Shown: positions 1-9,435, counted from the stretch's first letter. The stretch is 64,000 bases of DNA from Aegicerativicinus sediminis (GCF_015476115.1 NZ_CP064295.1:1296001-1360000), one strand, 5' to 3'. The notes: a model not told the origin generated them from the letters alone. A program made the numbers and translations.

Positions 1-794
1 AACCTGATACAACCATTAAAGATTTGGTTGACAATATCCCTGAGGGATGGGAAACCATTACCATAATGCATTTAGCTGCACACCAATCAGGAATTAAAAT
101 AGCTGATTTTTCTAAAACAAATTCACCGGAAGAGGCTTTTGAACTGGCCAAAACCATGCCTTTTGAATTTGAAACTGGTGAAAAATCAGAATATATGAGC
201 AGTGACTATTGGATATTACTTTACTTGATAGAAAAAGTAACCCAATTAAAATATTATGATGCGCTCAGGCAATATGTTCTTGAGCCTTTACAATTGAATC
301 ATTCATTTGTCAACAATCCTAAATTCGGAATGTTTACCGATCTGGATATTGTTCCCAATCAAGCTCAGGAATATCACTGGTTTAAAAATGAGAATACACT
401 AAGAATCAATCAAATGTGGTTTAAAGAAACAGACTATGCGGCTGGTGGTATTTATAGCTCAATTGACGATATGGCTAAGATTGCCGTGTCATTGGACAAG
501 AAAAACTTTTTATCGGAATCTTCATATAATTTGATAGCAAATCCACTAAAATTGAATAATGGGCAAGATGGATCTTATGGGCTTGCTTTAGTGGTTAGAG
601 ATTACGAAAACCATAAAATCATAGAGCACAGCGGTGGACCAGCACTAGCCGATTTTGTGAAATTTGAAAAAGAAGGTTATACCTTTATTGTCCTGACCAA
701 TAATAGGGGACTATTTCCATATTTATCTAAACTAATCGCTAGTTATTATATAAAGGATTTGTCTAAAGCAGGACCTCCTGAAGGATGGGAGTAA
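1..794 (+). CDS. Serine hydrolase of the beta-lactamase family (5'-truncated by window edge)
   Basis: This is the C-terminal part of a class C beta-lactamase / penicillin-binding-protein-like serine hydrolase (Beta-lactamase family, PF00144). The reading frame is open to the first base of the window, so the true start and the SxxK nucleophile motif lie upstream. Visible family marks are the ITIMHLAAHQSGI segment just after the missing active site, a Tyr-containing YMSSDYWIL segment where the family usually has YxN, the AAGGIYSSIDDMAK segment, and HSGG near the end, which replaces the KTG triad. The YxN position appears altered. Such proteins are usually peptidases or esterases rather than true antibiotic-resistance enzymes, and the substrate cannot be named. 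The next gene is a separate GNAT enzyme on the same strand. Confidence 0.8.
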   Translation, partial: PDTTIKDLVDNIPEGWETITIMHLAAHQSGIKIADFSKTNSPEEAFELAKTMPFEFETGEKSEYMSSDYWILLYLIEKVTQLKYYDALRQYVLEPLQLNHSFVNNPKFGMFTDLDIVPNQAQEYHWFKNENTLRINQMWFKETDYAAGGIYSSIDDMAKIAVSLDKKNFLSESSYNLIANPLKLNNGQDGSYGLALVVRDYENHKIIEHSGGPALADFVKFEKEGYTFIVLTNNRGLFPYLSKLIASYYIKDLSKAGPPEGWE

Positions 795-869
795 AGTTTA
801 ATAAAATCAATTTTACTGCTCTCAAAAAGCTAATGGAATAATATAAATAGGACCACACTACAGCTCAAA

Positions 870-1367
870 ATGTATAAAAATATTGAAACAGAAAGACTTC
901 GAATCCGACCTATAAATTTGATGGATGCAGAATTTATTATCAATTTGGTCAATTCGAAGGGCTGGTTAAAATTTATTGGAGACAGAAAAGTTTTCAATAT
1001 AAATGACGCTGAAAATTATATTAAAAAAATATTGGATAACCCCAATTACTATTACAGCGTTTTCGAACTAAAGGATTCAGGACAAGCCATTGGGATAGTG
1101 ACATTTTTAAATCGAGAAAATCAGGATTTTCCAGATATAGGATTCGCTTTATTGCCCGAATTTGAAAAGAATGGATATACAACTGAAGCAAGCAAGGCTT
1201 ATCTTGATGAGATCATAAAATCAAAAGCCTATAAAAATATTATAGCTATTACACTACCTAATAATTACAAATCAATTGGTTTGTTAAAGAAGCTTGGGCT
1301 TAAACATGAATATGATTTTGAGGGTGATAATGAAACTTTGTCACTTTTTAGCCTATTCAACTTATAA
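870..1367 (+). CDS. GNAT family N-acetyltransferase (RimJ/RimL type)
   Basis: This 165-residue protein fits the acetyl-CoA-dependent GNAT fold of the RimJ/RimL group. The start is the typical ETERLRIRPI strand, the middle has a GIVTFLN strand, and the acetyl-CoA binding region is the segment around residues 88-110 (IGFALLPEFEKNGYTTEAS), which resembles the usual Q/RxxGxG/A loop but with NGY. A late NNYKSIGLLKKLGLK segment is the standard N-x-x-S-x-x-L-x-x-x-x-G-F motif. The substrate may be a ribosomal protein N terminus, another protein or a small molecule, and nothing here decides which. It stands between the serine hydrolase and the broken ABM-like gene. Confidence 0.85.
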   Translation: MYKNIETERLRIRPINLMDAEFIINLVNSKGWLKFIGDRKVFNINDAENYIKKILDNPNYYYSVFELKDSGQAIGIVTFLNRENQDFPDIGFALLPEFEKNGYTTEASKAYLDEIIKSKAYKNIIAITLPNNYKSIGLLKKLGLKHEYDFEGDNETLSLFSLFNL

Positions 1368-1385
1368 ATAAAAAAAGTATTTCAT

Positions 1386-1728
1386 ATGATAGTTAGGATT
1401 TGGACAACCGGAATTAAACCTGGTAAAAATAAAGAATACTTAGAATTTGCTAATAAGTATTCCATTCCGATGTTTAAACAACAAAAGGGGATTATGGGTG
1501 TAACTATTTTCACCAAAGATTACAAATCCTCAGTACTCACCTATTGGAAAAAAAAGAAAAGATTTTGCACTATTGGAAAATAACATGATGTACATCCAAA
1601 CCGCAGACAAACTAAAGGAATCTGGTTTTATAACAGAATCTCAACATCTTGAAATATTTGATACAACTATCCACCTAGAAGATTTAACGTTAAAATTTCA
1701 TCCTCAAAAGGCTTATTTCCTACTCTGA
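1386..1728 (+). pseudogene. ABM-like small monooxygenase-fold protein, broken by a +1 frameshift
   Basis: The first frame gives MIVRIWTTGIKPGK... and stops at 1581-1583, giving 65 residues. The reading continues in the next frame from about 1557 to a TGA at 1726-1728. The break lies at a run of eight A (1548-1555). Removing one A joins the halves into a protein of about 113 residues that reads YWKKRKDFALLENN and onward without a stop. The start resembles antibiotic-biosynthesis-monooxygenase-like (ABM, ferredoxin-fold) proteins. It may be a true pseudogene, a phase-variable or slippery homopolymer, or a base-call error. The family assignment is moderate, while the frame break itself is directly visible. 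Confidence 0.65.
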
Positions 1729-2024
1729 TAATTATACTTTTTCTTCATTTTAAAATAGTCTGTCCATCCGCACTTAGTTATTAAATATACCCTCACAATA
1801 CCCGAACATTTTTTCGACAATAAAACAAATCTTCAATTAGATAAGTTCAATTCTTTTTAAGAACATAACTCTTATTACGATCCTGTTTTCATAAGGATAA
1901 TTTGAGTTTCATACTAAATATAATCCGATAAAATTTTATAACGAACCAGTGTAACTATGTAAAAGAGGGGCACGAAGGCATATCTAATTTTGACTTGTAG
2001 AATTAATCATTAAATCATCACATT
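1729..2024. other. Intergenic gap upstream of the efflux operon
   Basis: No convincing open reading frame or RNA gene is seen here. The stretch is AT-rich and ends in the presumed leader of the efflux operon, where a TAnnTTTG-type box is present at 1985-1992. Confidence 0.5.
1985..1992 (+). promoter_or_regulatory. Candidate Bacteroidota -7 box for the RND efflux operon
   Basis: TAATTTTG matches the Bacteroidota housekeeping -7 consensus TAnnTTTG and lies 32 bases before the adaptor start codon. No clear -33 TTG is seen at the usual distance, so the assignment rests on the -7 box and position only. Confidence 0.35.
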
Positions 2025-3095
2025 ATGTTTAAGAAAATTGATACATGGAAAATAACGCTTTTGTACAGTATAATGACCATTACTATAATTTCGTGTACAA
2101 AAAGTCGTGGAGAAAATTTGGAAGCCAATAATACTTCAATTGAAGTCAACAAACTTCCAGTAGATGTCATTCAAGCTAAGCAAACAGACCTAATCCAAGA
2201 AGAACAAATTGTCGGCACAATACTTCCAATACAAGAAGTTGCTATTGTTAGTGAAGTTTCTCAAAAAATAACCAAAATAGCTTTCAGAGATGGCGATTAT
2301 GTTTCAAGGGGTCAACTTCTTTATAAGTTAAATGACACTGACTTAAGAGCAAAGCAAAAAGAGCTTTATGCTGAATTAAAATTAGCCCAATTAAATGAAC
2401 AGCGATATGCTAGTCTACTAAAAACAGAAGCTATTCGTCAACAGGACTATGATGAAGTAGAATCCAAATTAAACTCTCTAAAAGCGCAAATTGAATTTTT
2501 AGATTTTCAGTTAACCAAAACTGAATTAAGAGCACCTTTTTCTGGTCGGATTGGAATTTCAAAAGTAGATCTTGGGGCCTTTGTATATCCTGGTTTGGAA
2601 TTGGTGAATCTTCAAGACCAATCTAAAGTCCTGATCAATTTTTCAGTTCCCGAAAAACATGTTTTACAAGTTCAGCAAGGCAAATCCATTTCCTTCACAA
2701 CACAGGTTTCAAATGAATTACATGAAGCGAAAATTATATCAAGCAATTCTGGCTTAGATAATCAGAATAGAAGTTTACTAGTTCAAGCCATTGCTGATAA
2801 TGAGAAACATGAATTTAAGGGTGGTATGTCTGCAAAAATTAATTTCTCAACTCTAGAGGAAGGAACTAAAGGTGTAAAAATACCTTCTCAAGCATTGATT
2901 CCAAGTGAACAAGGATATAGTGTGTTTTTATTGGAAGACGATAAGGCAAAATTAACAGCGGTTGAAATAACCAACAGAAGTGAAAATGAAGTAACCATTC
3001 TAACAGGGATAAATAATGGTGACAAAGTTATTGTCTCCAATATTCTTCGATTGGGAGATGGTTTACCGGTTTATGATGTTACCACAACAAACTAA
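2025..3095 (+). CDS. RND efflux periplasmic adaptor lipoprotein (AcrA/MexA-like)
   Basis: This membrane-fusion protein should bridge the inner-membrane RND pump and the outer-membrane channel. The N terminus has a hydrophobic segment and the lipobox IISC with C24, so it is predicted to be a lipoprotein. It then shows a biotinyl-lipoyl-like half domain (VAIVSEVSQKITKIAF and DGDYVSRGQLLYKL, about residues 75-105), an alpha-helical hairpin to about residue 165, the returning lipoyl half (LRAPFSGRIG), and beta-barrel and membrane-proximal domains. At 356 residues it has normal adaptor length. It is the first gene of a three-gene efflux operon, and the pump gene starts 10 bases after its stop codon. 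Confidence 0.93.
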   Translation: MFKKIDTWKITLLYSIMTITIISCTKSRGENLEANNTSIEVNKLPVDVIQAKQTDLIQEEQIVGTILPIQEVAIVSEVSQKITKIAFRDGDYVSRGQLLYKLNDTDLRAKQKELYAELKLAQLNEQRYASLLKTEAIRQQDYDEVESKLNSLKAQIEFLDFQLTKTELRAPFSGRIGISKVDLGAFVYPGLELVNLQDQSKVLINFSVPEKHVLQVQQGKSISFTTQVSNELHEAKIISSNSGLDNQNRSLLVQAIADNEKHEFKGGMSAKINFSTLEEGTKGVKIPSQALIPSEQGYSVFLLEDDKAKLTAVEITNRSENEVTILTGINNGDKVIVSNILRLGDGLPVYDVTTTN

Positions 3096-3105
3096 AATAG
3101 AAATC

Positions 3106-6100
3106 ATGAGTTTACCATCGATAAGTATTAAAAAGCCCGTTTTGGCAGGAGTATTTTCCGCCTTGATTGTCATTATGGGAATTGTAGGTTGGATGAATTT
3201 AGGGGTTAGAGAGTTTCCTTTAACCGAACCGCCTGTAATCTCAGTTGTTACCTTTTATCCTGGGGCTAGCCCTGATGTAATTGCTTCCAAAATCACTAAA
3301 CCGATGGAAGAATCAATAGCAGAAGCCAATGGATTGCGAACCATTTCATCGGAATCTAGAGAGCAGGTAAGTATTATTACGGTTGAATTCAATAGAGACA
3401 TTGATTTAGAAGATGCATTAAATGATGTTAGGGATAAAGTATCAAAATCCAAAAATCAAATACCTGCGGACGTTGATCCGCCAATTGTAGAAAAGGCATC
3501 TTCACCTGATAATTTGGTAGCTTTTCTTGAAGTAGAAAGTGACACAAAAGATATTAAGGAAGTAAGTCATTTGGCGTCAACCGTAATCAAGGACAGAATG
3601 CAGTCTATACCAGGAGTCAATAGAGTAGCGGTTGTTGGGGAGCATAAATATGCCATGAGACTACGGTTTGATCCATTAAAATTAGCCGCATTACAACTTA
3701 CTCCAGAGGATATTAGGCAAGCCTTATTAAGGGAAAATATCGATTTGCCCTCTGGACGTATTGAGGGCACCAACAACGAATTGAGCGTGCGTTCGATTGG
3801 ACGACTAACTACTGCAGAAGATTTTAATAATATGATCATTAAGAAAGATCAGAACGCTATTGTCCATTTAAAGGATATTGGTTATGCGGAGTTGGGAGAA
3901 ATGAATGAGCGAACAGCCATAATTAATGGTACAAATAACTCCAATCGTATTGGCGTTGGAATTGCCATTCAAATTCAAAGGGGCGCAAATGCAATTGAAG
4001 TTGTGGACGAGTTTTATAAAAGACTTGATCAATTAAGAAGCGAAGTACCTAAAGAATACCGTTTAATTGTGGGTTTTGATTTTACAAAACCTGTGAGAGA
4101 GTCCATTAAGGAGGTAGAAGAAACCCTTTTCATTGCATTCGGATTAGTAGTAATAATAATATTTCTATTCTTAAGGGATTGGCGTTCTACAATCATTCCT
4201 GTTGTGGCAATTCCCGTTTCAATATTATCAGCATTCTTCATAATGTATTTGGCTGGTTTTTCCATAAATGTACTCACCCTTTTAGGATTGGTACTGGCAA
4301 TTGGGCTTGTTGTGGATGATGCCATAGTGGTTTTAGAAAACATCTATAAAAAAGTTGAGGAAGGCATGACACCTTTACAAGCTGCTTTTAAAGGGTCTAA
4401 GGAAATTTATTTTGCAGTCATTTCAACAACTATAACTCTTGCTGCGGTTTTTACTCCAATAATTTTTATGGGAGGAATCAGCGGCCAATTATTTAAAGAA
4501 TTTGCCATCGTAGTATCTGGTTCTGTATTGGTTTCTGCTTTTGTGGCATTAACCTTATCGCCAATGTTAAGTGCTTATTTGCTAAAGAAACGAGATCAGC
4601 CTAATTGGTTATATCGACAAACAGAACCACTTTTTATCAACCTAAACAGGGGTTATGAACGATTGCTAATTGCCTTCATGAATAAACGATGGATGGCATG
4701 GTTATTTTTGGCGATAACAGGTGGATTAATTATAGTTATTGGCAATAAACTGCCCTCAGAATTAGCTCCAGTCGAGGATCGTTCAAATTTAAATCTTATT
4801 GCTATAGCACCTGAAGGCGTCTCTTTTGACTACATGAAAAAGGGGATGATGGAAGTGGGCAAATATGTTAATGAATCAACGGATGGTTTATATCAAACTT
4901 ATTCTATGGTAGCCGTTTCGTTTATTCCTGCACCTGCACCTGTTAATGTTGCTGTACAAACAATTTATCTAAATGACCCGAAAGATAGAAAAATGTCATC
5001 TCTTGATTTATATAATCAATATGGTGCTGCTTCAGGAAATTTTAGGGATTTCTTGTTGTTCCCATATTTGCCGCCAACAATTGGTACACGATATGGTGGT
5101 GGAATGCCAGTTCAATTTGTTTTACAGTCGCAAAGTTTAGATAGTCTCAATAAAGTACTTCCGAAATTTTTAAATGCCGCACGCCAAAGCAAAAAACTAA
5201 TGTTTGTCGATTCTGATTTAAAAATGAATAAACCAGAAATTAAAATCAATATCGATAGGCAAAAAGCAGCATTAATGGGTGTGTCTATTGAGGAAGTTTC
5301 CCGTGCTCTACAACTATCATTATCAGGTCAACGGTATGGCTATTTTTTGCTCAATGACAGACAATATGAAGTAATTGGTCAGGTCGAAAAGCTTCAAAGA
5401 AATGATATAAGTGATTTACGTACAATCAACGTGCGGTCAGCAAATGGACAAATGGTTTCCCTGGACAATTTGGTAACAATGGAAGAAGGAATAAGTCCGG
5501 CAGCCATATACCGCTATGAACAATACACCTCCGCTACAATTTCTGCTGGGCTTGCACCTGGGGTTAGCCTGCAAGAAGGCATTAAAGAAATGCAGAACAT
5601 AAAGAATGAAGTTTTAGGGGAGACTTTCAAATCAAGTTTGGCAGGTCAAGCTAGGGATTATGAAGAAAGCCAAGGTAATATCCTTTTTACCATGATACTG
5701 GCACTAATCATAATTTATATGATCCTTGCAGCACAATTTGGAAGTTTACGAGACCCATTGATTATTATGCTTACCGTACCGATGGCTATAACAGGAGCAA
5801 TACTGAGCCTGTATTGGTTCGATCAAAGCCTGAATGTATTTAGTCAAATCGGAATTATTACACTCGTAGGATTGATTACTAAAAATGGGATTCTTATCGT
5901 CGAGTTTGCAAATGATTTAAAGGCAAAAGGTTATTCCAAATTCGAAGCCGCCACTCAAGCTGCTGTGCAACGTTTTAGACCTATTTTAATGACTTCGTTG
6001 ACAATGATTTTTGGTGCTTTACCAATTGCCATGACCTTTAACAGCCGACAATCATTAGGAATTGTAATTGCTGGAGGATTAATTTTTGCTGGAATACTCA

Positions 6101-6207
6101 CACTATTTATCATTCCTGCGGTGTATTCCTATTTATCCAGTAAAAAAGTCCCTAGTGAAATAATTGAAGAAGAATCAACTTCAATGCAAATAATCCATCA
6201 ACATTAA
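3106..6207 (+). CDS. RND family efflux pump, inner-membrane permease (AcrB/MexB-like)
   Basis: This proton-driven multidrug-type transporter of 1033 residues has the family's usual length. I chose the ATG that gives MSLPSISIKKPVLAG, because that is where RND pumps normally begin. A frame-open extension of 30 residues upstream would overlap the adaptor gene. The two tandem halves each carry a TM block and a large periplasmic loop. The proton-relay aspartates are present as D404-D405 in GLVVDDAIVVLEN, and the partner lysine is K926 in GLITKNGILIVEF. The HAE1-like architecture suggests hydrophobic or amphiphilic substrates. The actual substrate range cannot be read from the sequence. Confidence 0.95.
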   Translation: MSLPSISIKKPVLAGVFSALIVIMGIVGWMNLGVREFPLTEPPVISVVTFYPGASPDVIASKITKPMEESIAEANGLRTISSESREQVSIITVEFNRDIDLEDALNDVRDKVSKSKNQIPADVDPPIVEKASSPDNLVAFLEVESDTKDIKEVSHLASTVIKDRMQSIPGVNRVAVVGEHKYAMRLRFDPLKLAALQLTPEDIRQALLRENIDLPSGRIEGTNNELSVRSIGRLTTAEDFNNMIIKKDQNAIVHLKDIGYAELGEMNERTAIINGTNNSNRIGVGIAIQIQRGANAIEVVDEFYKRLDQLRSEVPKEYRLIVGFDFTKPVRESIKEVEETLFIAFGLVVIIIFLFLRDWRSTIIPVVAIPVSILSAFFIMYLAGFSINVLTLLGLVLAIGLVVDDAIVVLENIYKKVEEGMTPLQAAFKGSKEIYFAVISTTITLAAVFTPIIFMGGISGQLFKEFAIVVSGSVLVSAFVALTLSPMLSAYLLKKRDQPNWLYRQTEPLFINLNRGYERLLIAFMNKRWMAWLFLAITGGLIIVIGNKLPSELAPVEDRSNLNLIAIAPEGVSFDYMKKGMMEVGKYVNESTDGLYQTYSMVAVSFIPAPAPVNVAVQTIYLNDPKDRKMSSLDLYNQYGAASGNFRDFLLFPYLPPTIGTRYGGGMPVQFVLQSQSLDSLNKVLPKFLNAARQSKKLMFVDSDLKMNKPEIKINIDRQKAALMGVSIEEVSRALQLSLSGQRYGYFLLNDRQYEVIGQVEKLQRNDISDLRTINVRSANGQMVSLDNLVTMEEGISPAAIYRYEQYTSATISAGLAPGVSLQEGIKEMQNIKNEVLGETFKSSLAGQARDYEESQGNILFTMILALIIIYMILAAQFGSLRDPLIIMLTVPMAITGAILSLYWFDQSLNVFSQIGIITLVGLITKNGILIVEFANDLKAKGYSKFEAATQAAVQRFRPILMTSLTMIFGALPIAMTFNSRQSLGIVIAGGLIFAGILTLFIIPAVYSYLSSKKVPSEIIEEESTSMQIIHQH

Positions 6208-6217
6208 AACATTAACC

Positions 6218-7558
6218 ATGAAAATGTCAATTTTAAAATTAGTTTTAATTCTGATGCTGTTTTCATCAGGCACCAAATCAATTGCTCAAAAAGTTATCAA
6301 CTTGGATGAGGCCATTACATTGGCATCTCAAGGGAATAAAGCCTTAAAAATCCAAAATCTTGAACAACTCAGAGCAAAACATGCAGTAAAGGATGTGAAA
6401 AGCTTATGGATGCCCAATGTAAGCTTAAATGGAAATATCTCTAGGTATTTTGATAGACAAGTCATTTTTGTTCCCGGTAGTTTTGCCGGCACCGAAAAAG
6501 ATGTTCAAGATTTAAGTGTTGGTGGTTTATACCAATATAACGGGGCTATAACTTTCAACCAGACAATTTTTTCAATAAAATCTAATCAAGAAATTAAAGC
6601 GTCTTTGGTAGAAGAAGAAATAGAAAAAGAAAGGACCATTGATTTGGAGAGAAGATTGATCTTAGAGGTTACAAGAGCCTATTATCAGGTACTCCTAGCA
6701 CAAAATCAATTGGGACTAATTGAAAAAAGCCTTGAGAGAAATGCAAAAGAACTAAACGATTCTAAATCACTTTTCTTAAATGGCAAAGGTTTGAAAATTG
6801 ATACCTTAAGAAGTTATATAGCTGTCGAGAATCTTAAAACCTCTGTTTCATATCAAGAGAATGCCATCCAAATTGCAAAACTCCAACTAAAACAACTTAT
6901 TGGTTTTGATGAAGAAACTGAATTATTGTTGGTTGATAATCTTATAATTGATGAGAATGATGAAGAATTGTATAATGTCAACGATGAAATAATGATTGAA
7001 CAGTTGAATAGACAAGACCTTAAAATTCAGAAACTAAACATTAAGCTTGAAGAGAAAAAATTGGCCAGCATCAAAGCTACTCGATCTCCCGAGTTAAATT
7101 TAATTGGTCAATACCAAATACAGTCTCAAACTGATGGTGAAAAGTTCAAAGACCAATCATGGCACAACACTTCATTTGTAGGTGTAAATTTGAACATTCC
7201 TATTTTTACTGGTGGTAGATCATCCTCAAAAATCAAACAAAGCCAGCTTAAACTTGAACAGCAAAAAATCAAAATGGATGACCTATATGATTACGTAAGG
7301 CTTGAATTAAATACTATATTAAATAATTGGAATAATGCAAAATTACAGTATGAAACCCAGAAAAGAACTGTTGAAGCAGAAAGGGCCAACTACATCATGC
7401 ATAACCAAAGATATAATAATGGAATAGGCTCAAAGTTAGAGTTAACAGATGCCGAATTTGCTCTTTCATCGTCAGAGTTAAATTTATTGCAAGCAATGTA
7501 TAATCTAAAATTAAGTAGGGTAGAGCTTCAGTGGGCTATGGGACAACTTAGTATTTAG
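6218..7558 (+). CDS. TolC-family outer-membrane efflux channel
   Basis: This 446-residue protein is the outer-membrane component of the tripartite efflux system. It has a signal peptide ending near SIAQ (about residue 24), followed by two repeated OEP domains rich in long alpha-helices: LDEAITLASQGNKALKI begins repeat 1, and the returning beta segment FVGVNLNIPIFTGGRSSSKIKQ begins the second barrel strand pair and helices. IPIFTGG is a standard OEP motif. It starts 10 bases after the pump gene, so all three are one operon. A strong hairpin terminator follows about 50 bases after the stop. Confidence 0.93.
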   Translation: MKMSILKLVLILMLFSSGTKSIAQKVINLDEAITLASQGNKALKIQNLEQLRAKHAVKDVKSLWMPNVSLNGNISRYFDRQVIFVPGSFAGTEKDVQDLSVGGLYQYNGAITFNQTIFSIKSNQEIKASLVEEEIEKERTIDLERRLILEVTRAYYQVLLAQNQLGLIEKSLERNAKELNDSKSLFLNGKGLKIDTLRSYIAVENLKTSVSYQENAIQIAKLQLKQLIGFDEETELLLVDNLIIDENDEELYNVNDEIMIEQLNRQDLKIQKLNIKLEEKKLASIKATRSPELNLIGQYQIQSQTDGEKFKDQSWHNTSFVGVNLNIPIFTGGRSSSKIKQSQLKLEQQKIKMDDLYDYVRLELNTILNNWNNAKLQYETQKRTVEAERANYIMHNQRYNNGIGSKLELTDAEFALSSSELNLLQAMYNLKLSRVELQWAMGQLSI

Positions 7559-7609
7559 GATGGTAAAAAAATTCAATTTTAAATGTTGTCCCTATTGTTG
7601 GCAATTGTA

Positions 7610-7654
7610 AAATAAATGCCTTATAAACCAAAGGATTATAAGGCATTTATTTTT
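7610..7654 (+). terminator. Strong intrinsic terminator after the efflux operon
   Basis: A 17-base perfect stem (7610-7626 with 7636-7652) surrounds a 9-base loop and runs into a T-rich tail. The stem starts with AAATAA and ends in TTATTT, so it can work in both directions. It closes the efflux operon and marks the last point that clearly belongs to the chromosome before the accessory block. Confidence 0.85.
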
Positions 7655-7775
7655 ATTCTGTGAACCCATCCCAGCCATGTTTTAATGCGATGATATACAG
7701 TAATCTACACTATGATGTAGTGTTTTGCAATTTTACATTCTATTGAAAATAGCTATTTAAAGTAATATTCATGTT

Positions 7776-8315
7776 TTAAAGGAAATTAGCAGAAATGACG
7801 TTTATTGTTTTAAAGGTGCTCAAAGATTTTTTCTTGATATATAAAAATTCTAGATTAAGTAATTGAGTAGTCCAATTAGTCACGCTCTTAACACCTATAC
7901 CTAATTGAGTGGCGGTATATTCTCTGCATGCAAAATACTCATACTCACCTCTAGTTCTCACATTGTAAAATGCCCATAACAACTTTGCTCCAGGAACCAA
8001 ATTTCTATTGGCATATACATGCGGAAAGAGAAAAGCCTCTAACGATTGTCCTTCCTCAAATTCAAGCATTTTGGAGGTAAGGCGATATTGCTTTCCAGAT
8101 TTTAATAAAACTCCTTTTTTAACCAAGGCCCTTCTTAATTTCGAAACTGTATTTACATTTAGATTAAGAAGTTTTGAAATGTATAGGTTAGAATAACAGT
8201 TATAACCTAATTTGTCCAAACACATATAGTCTAAACCCAATAAATACTTTTCAGTGATGGTAAGATCCTTTGATTTTAATAGCCCGAGAGGATATTTGAG
8301 AATAACGTTTTTCAT
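7776..8315 (-). CDS. Double winged-helix DNA-binding protein (HTH_36-like), possible initiator or regulator
   Basis: This 179-residue protein appears to hold two similar wHTH units. The first covers about residues 18-68 (LTITEKYLLGLDYMC, then YISKLLNLNVNTVSKLRRALVKKGVL). The second covers about residues 105-165 (PGAKLLWAFYNV, then TATQLGIGVKSVTNWTTQLLNLEFL). The spacing of an input helix, a recognition helix and a KKGVL or FLYIKK wing is like HTH_36 domains in plasmid and phage replication or regulatory proteins. There is no enzymatic domain. It lies at the left end of the accessory block and faces the terminator. It could be a transcriptional regulator or a replication initiator of the element. 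The fold call is good, the role is inference. Confidence 0.65.
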   Translation of the reverse strand: MKNVILKYPLGLLKSKDLTITEKYLLGLDYMCLDKLGYNCYSNLYISKLLNLNVNTVSKLRRALVKKGVLLKSGKQYRLTSKMLEFEEGQSLEAFLFPHVYANRNLVPGAKLLWAFYNVRTRGEYEYFACREYTATQLGIGVKSVTNWTTQLLNLEFLYIKKKSLSTFKTINVISANFL

Positions 8316-8660
8316 TACTTAAACGATTAATTATAAAACTATATTGAGAAAAACTGTAACTGTCATCCTTGGTTGGCAAATAGCAAACTATTCTTGTTAA
8401 AATCTACTTTTAGTCCCCCAGAAATATCATTTTAGGCACTTATATAGAAAGAAGCGATAGAAAAAATTAAAGAAAAAAGCAGTTTAAAATCATTGTCAGT
8501 ATTATTTCATAATCCTGAAACGATTTTAAAGCAAATATTGGCAAACATTGTTGTCAAGCTCTTCAAGCCTGCCAACTTCGTTTGCAAGTGACTTCAATAA
8601 ATTAAATGGATACCGTATAGATATCGAAATATTAGGGTGAAGGTTACCTGTTAAACCCTC
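8316..8660. other. Intergenic gap with a 9-bp inverted repeat
   Basis: No supported gene lies here. The only structure I see is an inverted repeat TTTAAAATC (8483-8491) / GATTTTAAA (8522-8530) separated by 30 bases. It may be an operator or a chance AT-rich match upstream of the small gene on the plus strand. Confidence 0.4.
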
Positions 8661-9041
8661 ATGCTATTTTACATGATAAAATACAATCGACTATCTACTA
8701 CTTCAAGAGATGTTCCAAAGTATCTATGGAAGAAGCTCTATGTAAATTTACTGCGAATAAGTAACGAGAATTGTCTAGATGCCTATTGCGATCTTTCCAA
8801 TATCTTATTCCAGATCAAAAAAATTCAAGAAGAACGTTATATTGATTCCGGAATTGATGAAACACTCATTTTAAACTCTAATGATGTTCTCTCGGTTCAT
8901 GAATTACTGGCGATTTTGTCTTCAATGGTAAGAAAGGGCAGAAAGATTCCAGGGTATACCATTTTAATGCATCACAATGGACTGATACCAACACTTGCCA
9001 AAAAACTAATCAACCAAATAAAGCGCCATGGATATGTATAA
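8661..9041 (+). CDS. Small hypothetical protein of the accessory block
   Basis: I do not recognise this protein of about 126 residues. It may begin 15 bases later at the internal ATG (MIKYNRLSTTSRDVP). It is mixed alpha-helical, with a basic C terminus (KKLINQIKRHGYV), no signal peptide and no membrane segment. Its end overlaps by 14 bases the start of a 57-residue frame with an HTH-like segment, which suggests translational coupling. Codon use looks like the neighbouring accessory genes. It may be a regulator or an element-maintenance protein, but no function can be supported. Confidence 0.5.
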   Translation: MLFYMIKYNRLSTTSRDVPKYLWKKLYVNLLRISNENCLDAYCDLSNILFQIKKIQEERYIDSGIDETLILNSNDVLSVHELLAILSSMVRKGRKIPGYTILMHHNGLIPTLAKKLINQIKRHGYV

Positions 9042-9201
9042 TGAAACCCAAAGAAGCTATAGGTACAGTCTATATTCTACCTATCTACTATTGACCTCTA
9101 TTGGATATTCTTTTCTCGAAGCTGCATTGCACCTCTCTATCGATAAGTATGAACTGAGCAAATTAATCAATGAATTTGGCGAAATAGGCACCAAAGATTG
9201 A
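9028..9201 (+). CDS. Small HTH-like protein, overlapping the upstream gene
   Basis: This 57-residue frame starts MDMYNETQRS and ends GEIGTKD. It overlaps the end of the preceding gene by 14 bases in another frame. The central part (GYSFLEAALHLSIDKYELSKLINEFG) can be read as a helix-turn-helix. Short size makes the gene call uncertain. The overlap and the sensible composition argue for a coupled pair of small element proteins. Confidence 0.4.
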   Translation: MDMYNETQRSYRYSLYSTYLLLTSIGYSFLEAALHLSIDKYELSKLINEFGEIGTKD

Positions 9202-9435
9202 GCAAAATCTTGAGCACTACCTAAATAATAATTTGCAGCTATTGAATTTTAGTGTGATTAGAAGCAAATATTGGTGGTCTGATTAGGCCTAGGATGCCTT
9301 TTAATTTATACCTATTCTAAATCCATATATGGAAAAACTTCCCAATATCTCATTATTCTCATTGGCACATTAATTTCTTATCTGATCCGTTAACTAACCA
9401 AAGTTTCTTCATTTTACTATATTAGTTCTTAACCA

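Noticed and set aside
3016-3105. Upstream extension of the RND pump start
   Set aside because: It lies inside the adaptor gene and lacks the typical RND beginning, which occurs at MSLPSISIKKPV.
7707-7723. ACACTA...TAGTGT inverted repeat after the efflux terminator
   Set aside because: Only six bases per arm and no T run; weak evidence for a terminator of the double-wHTH gene.
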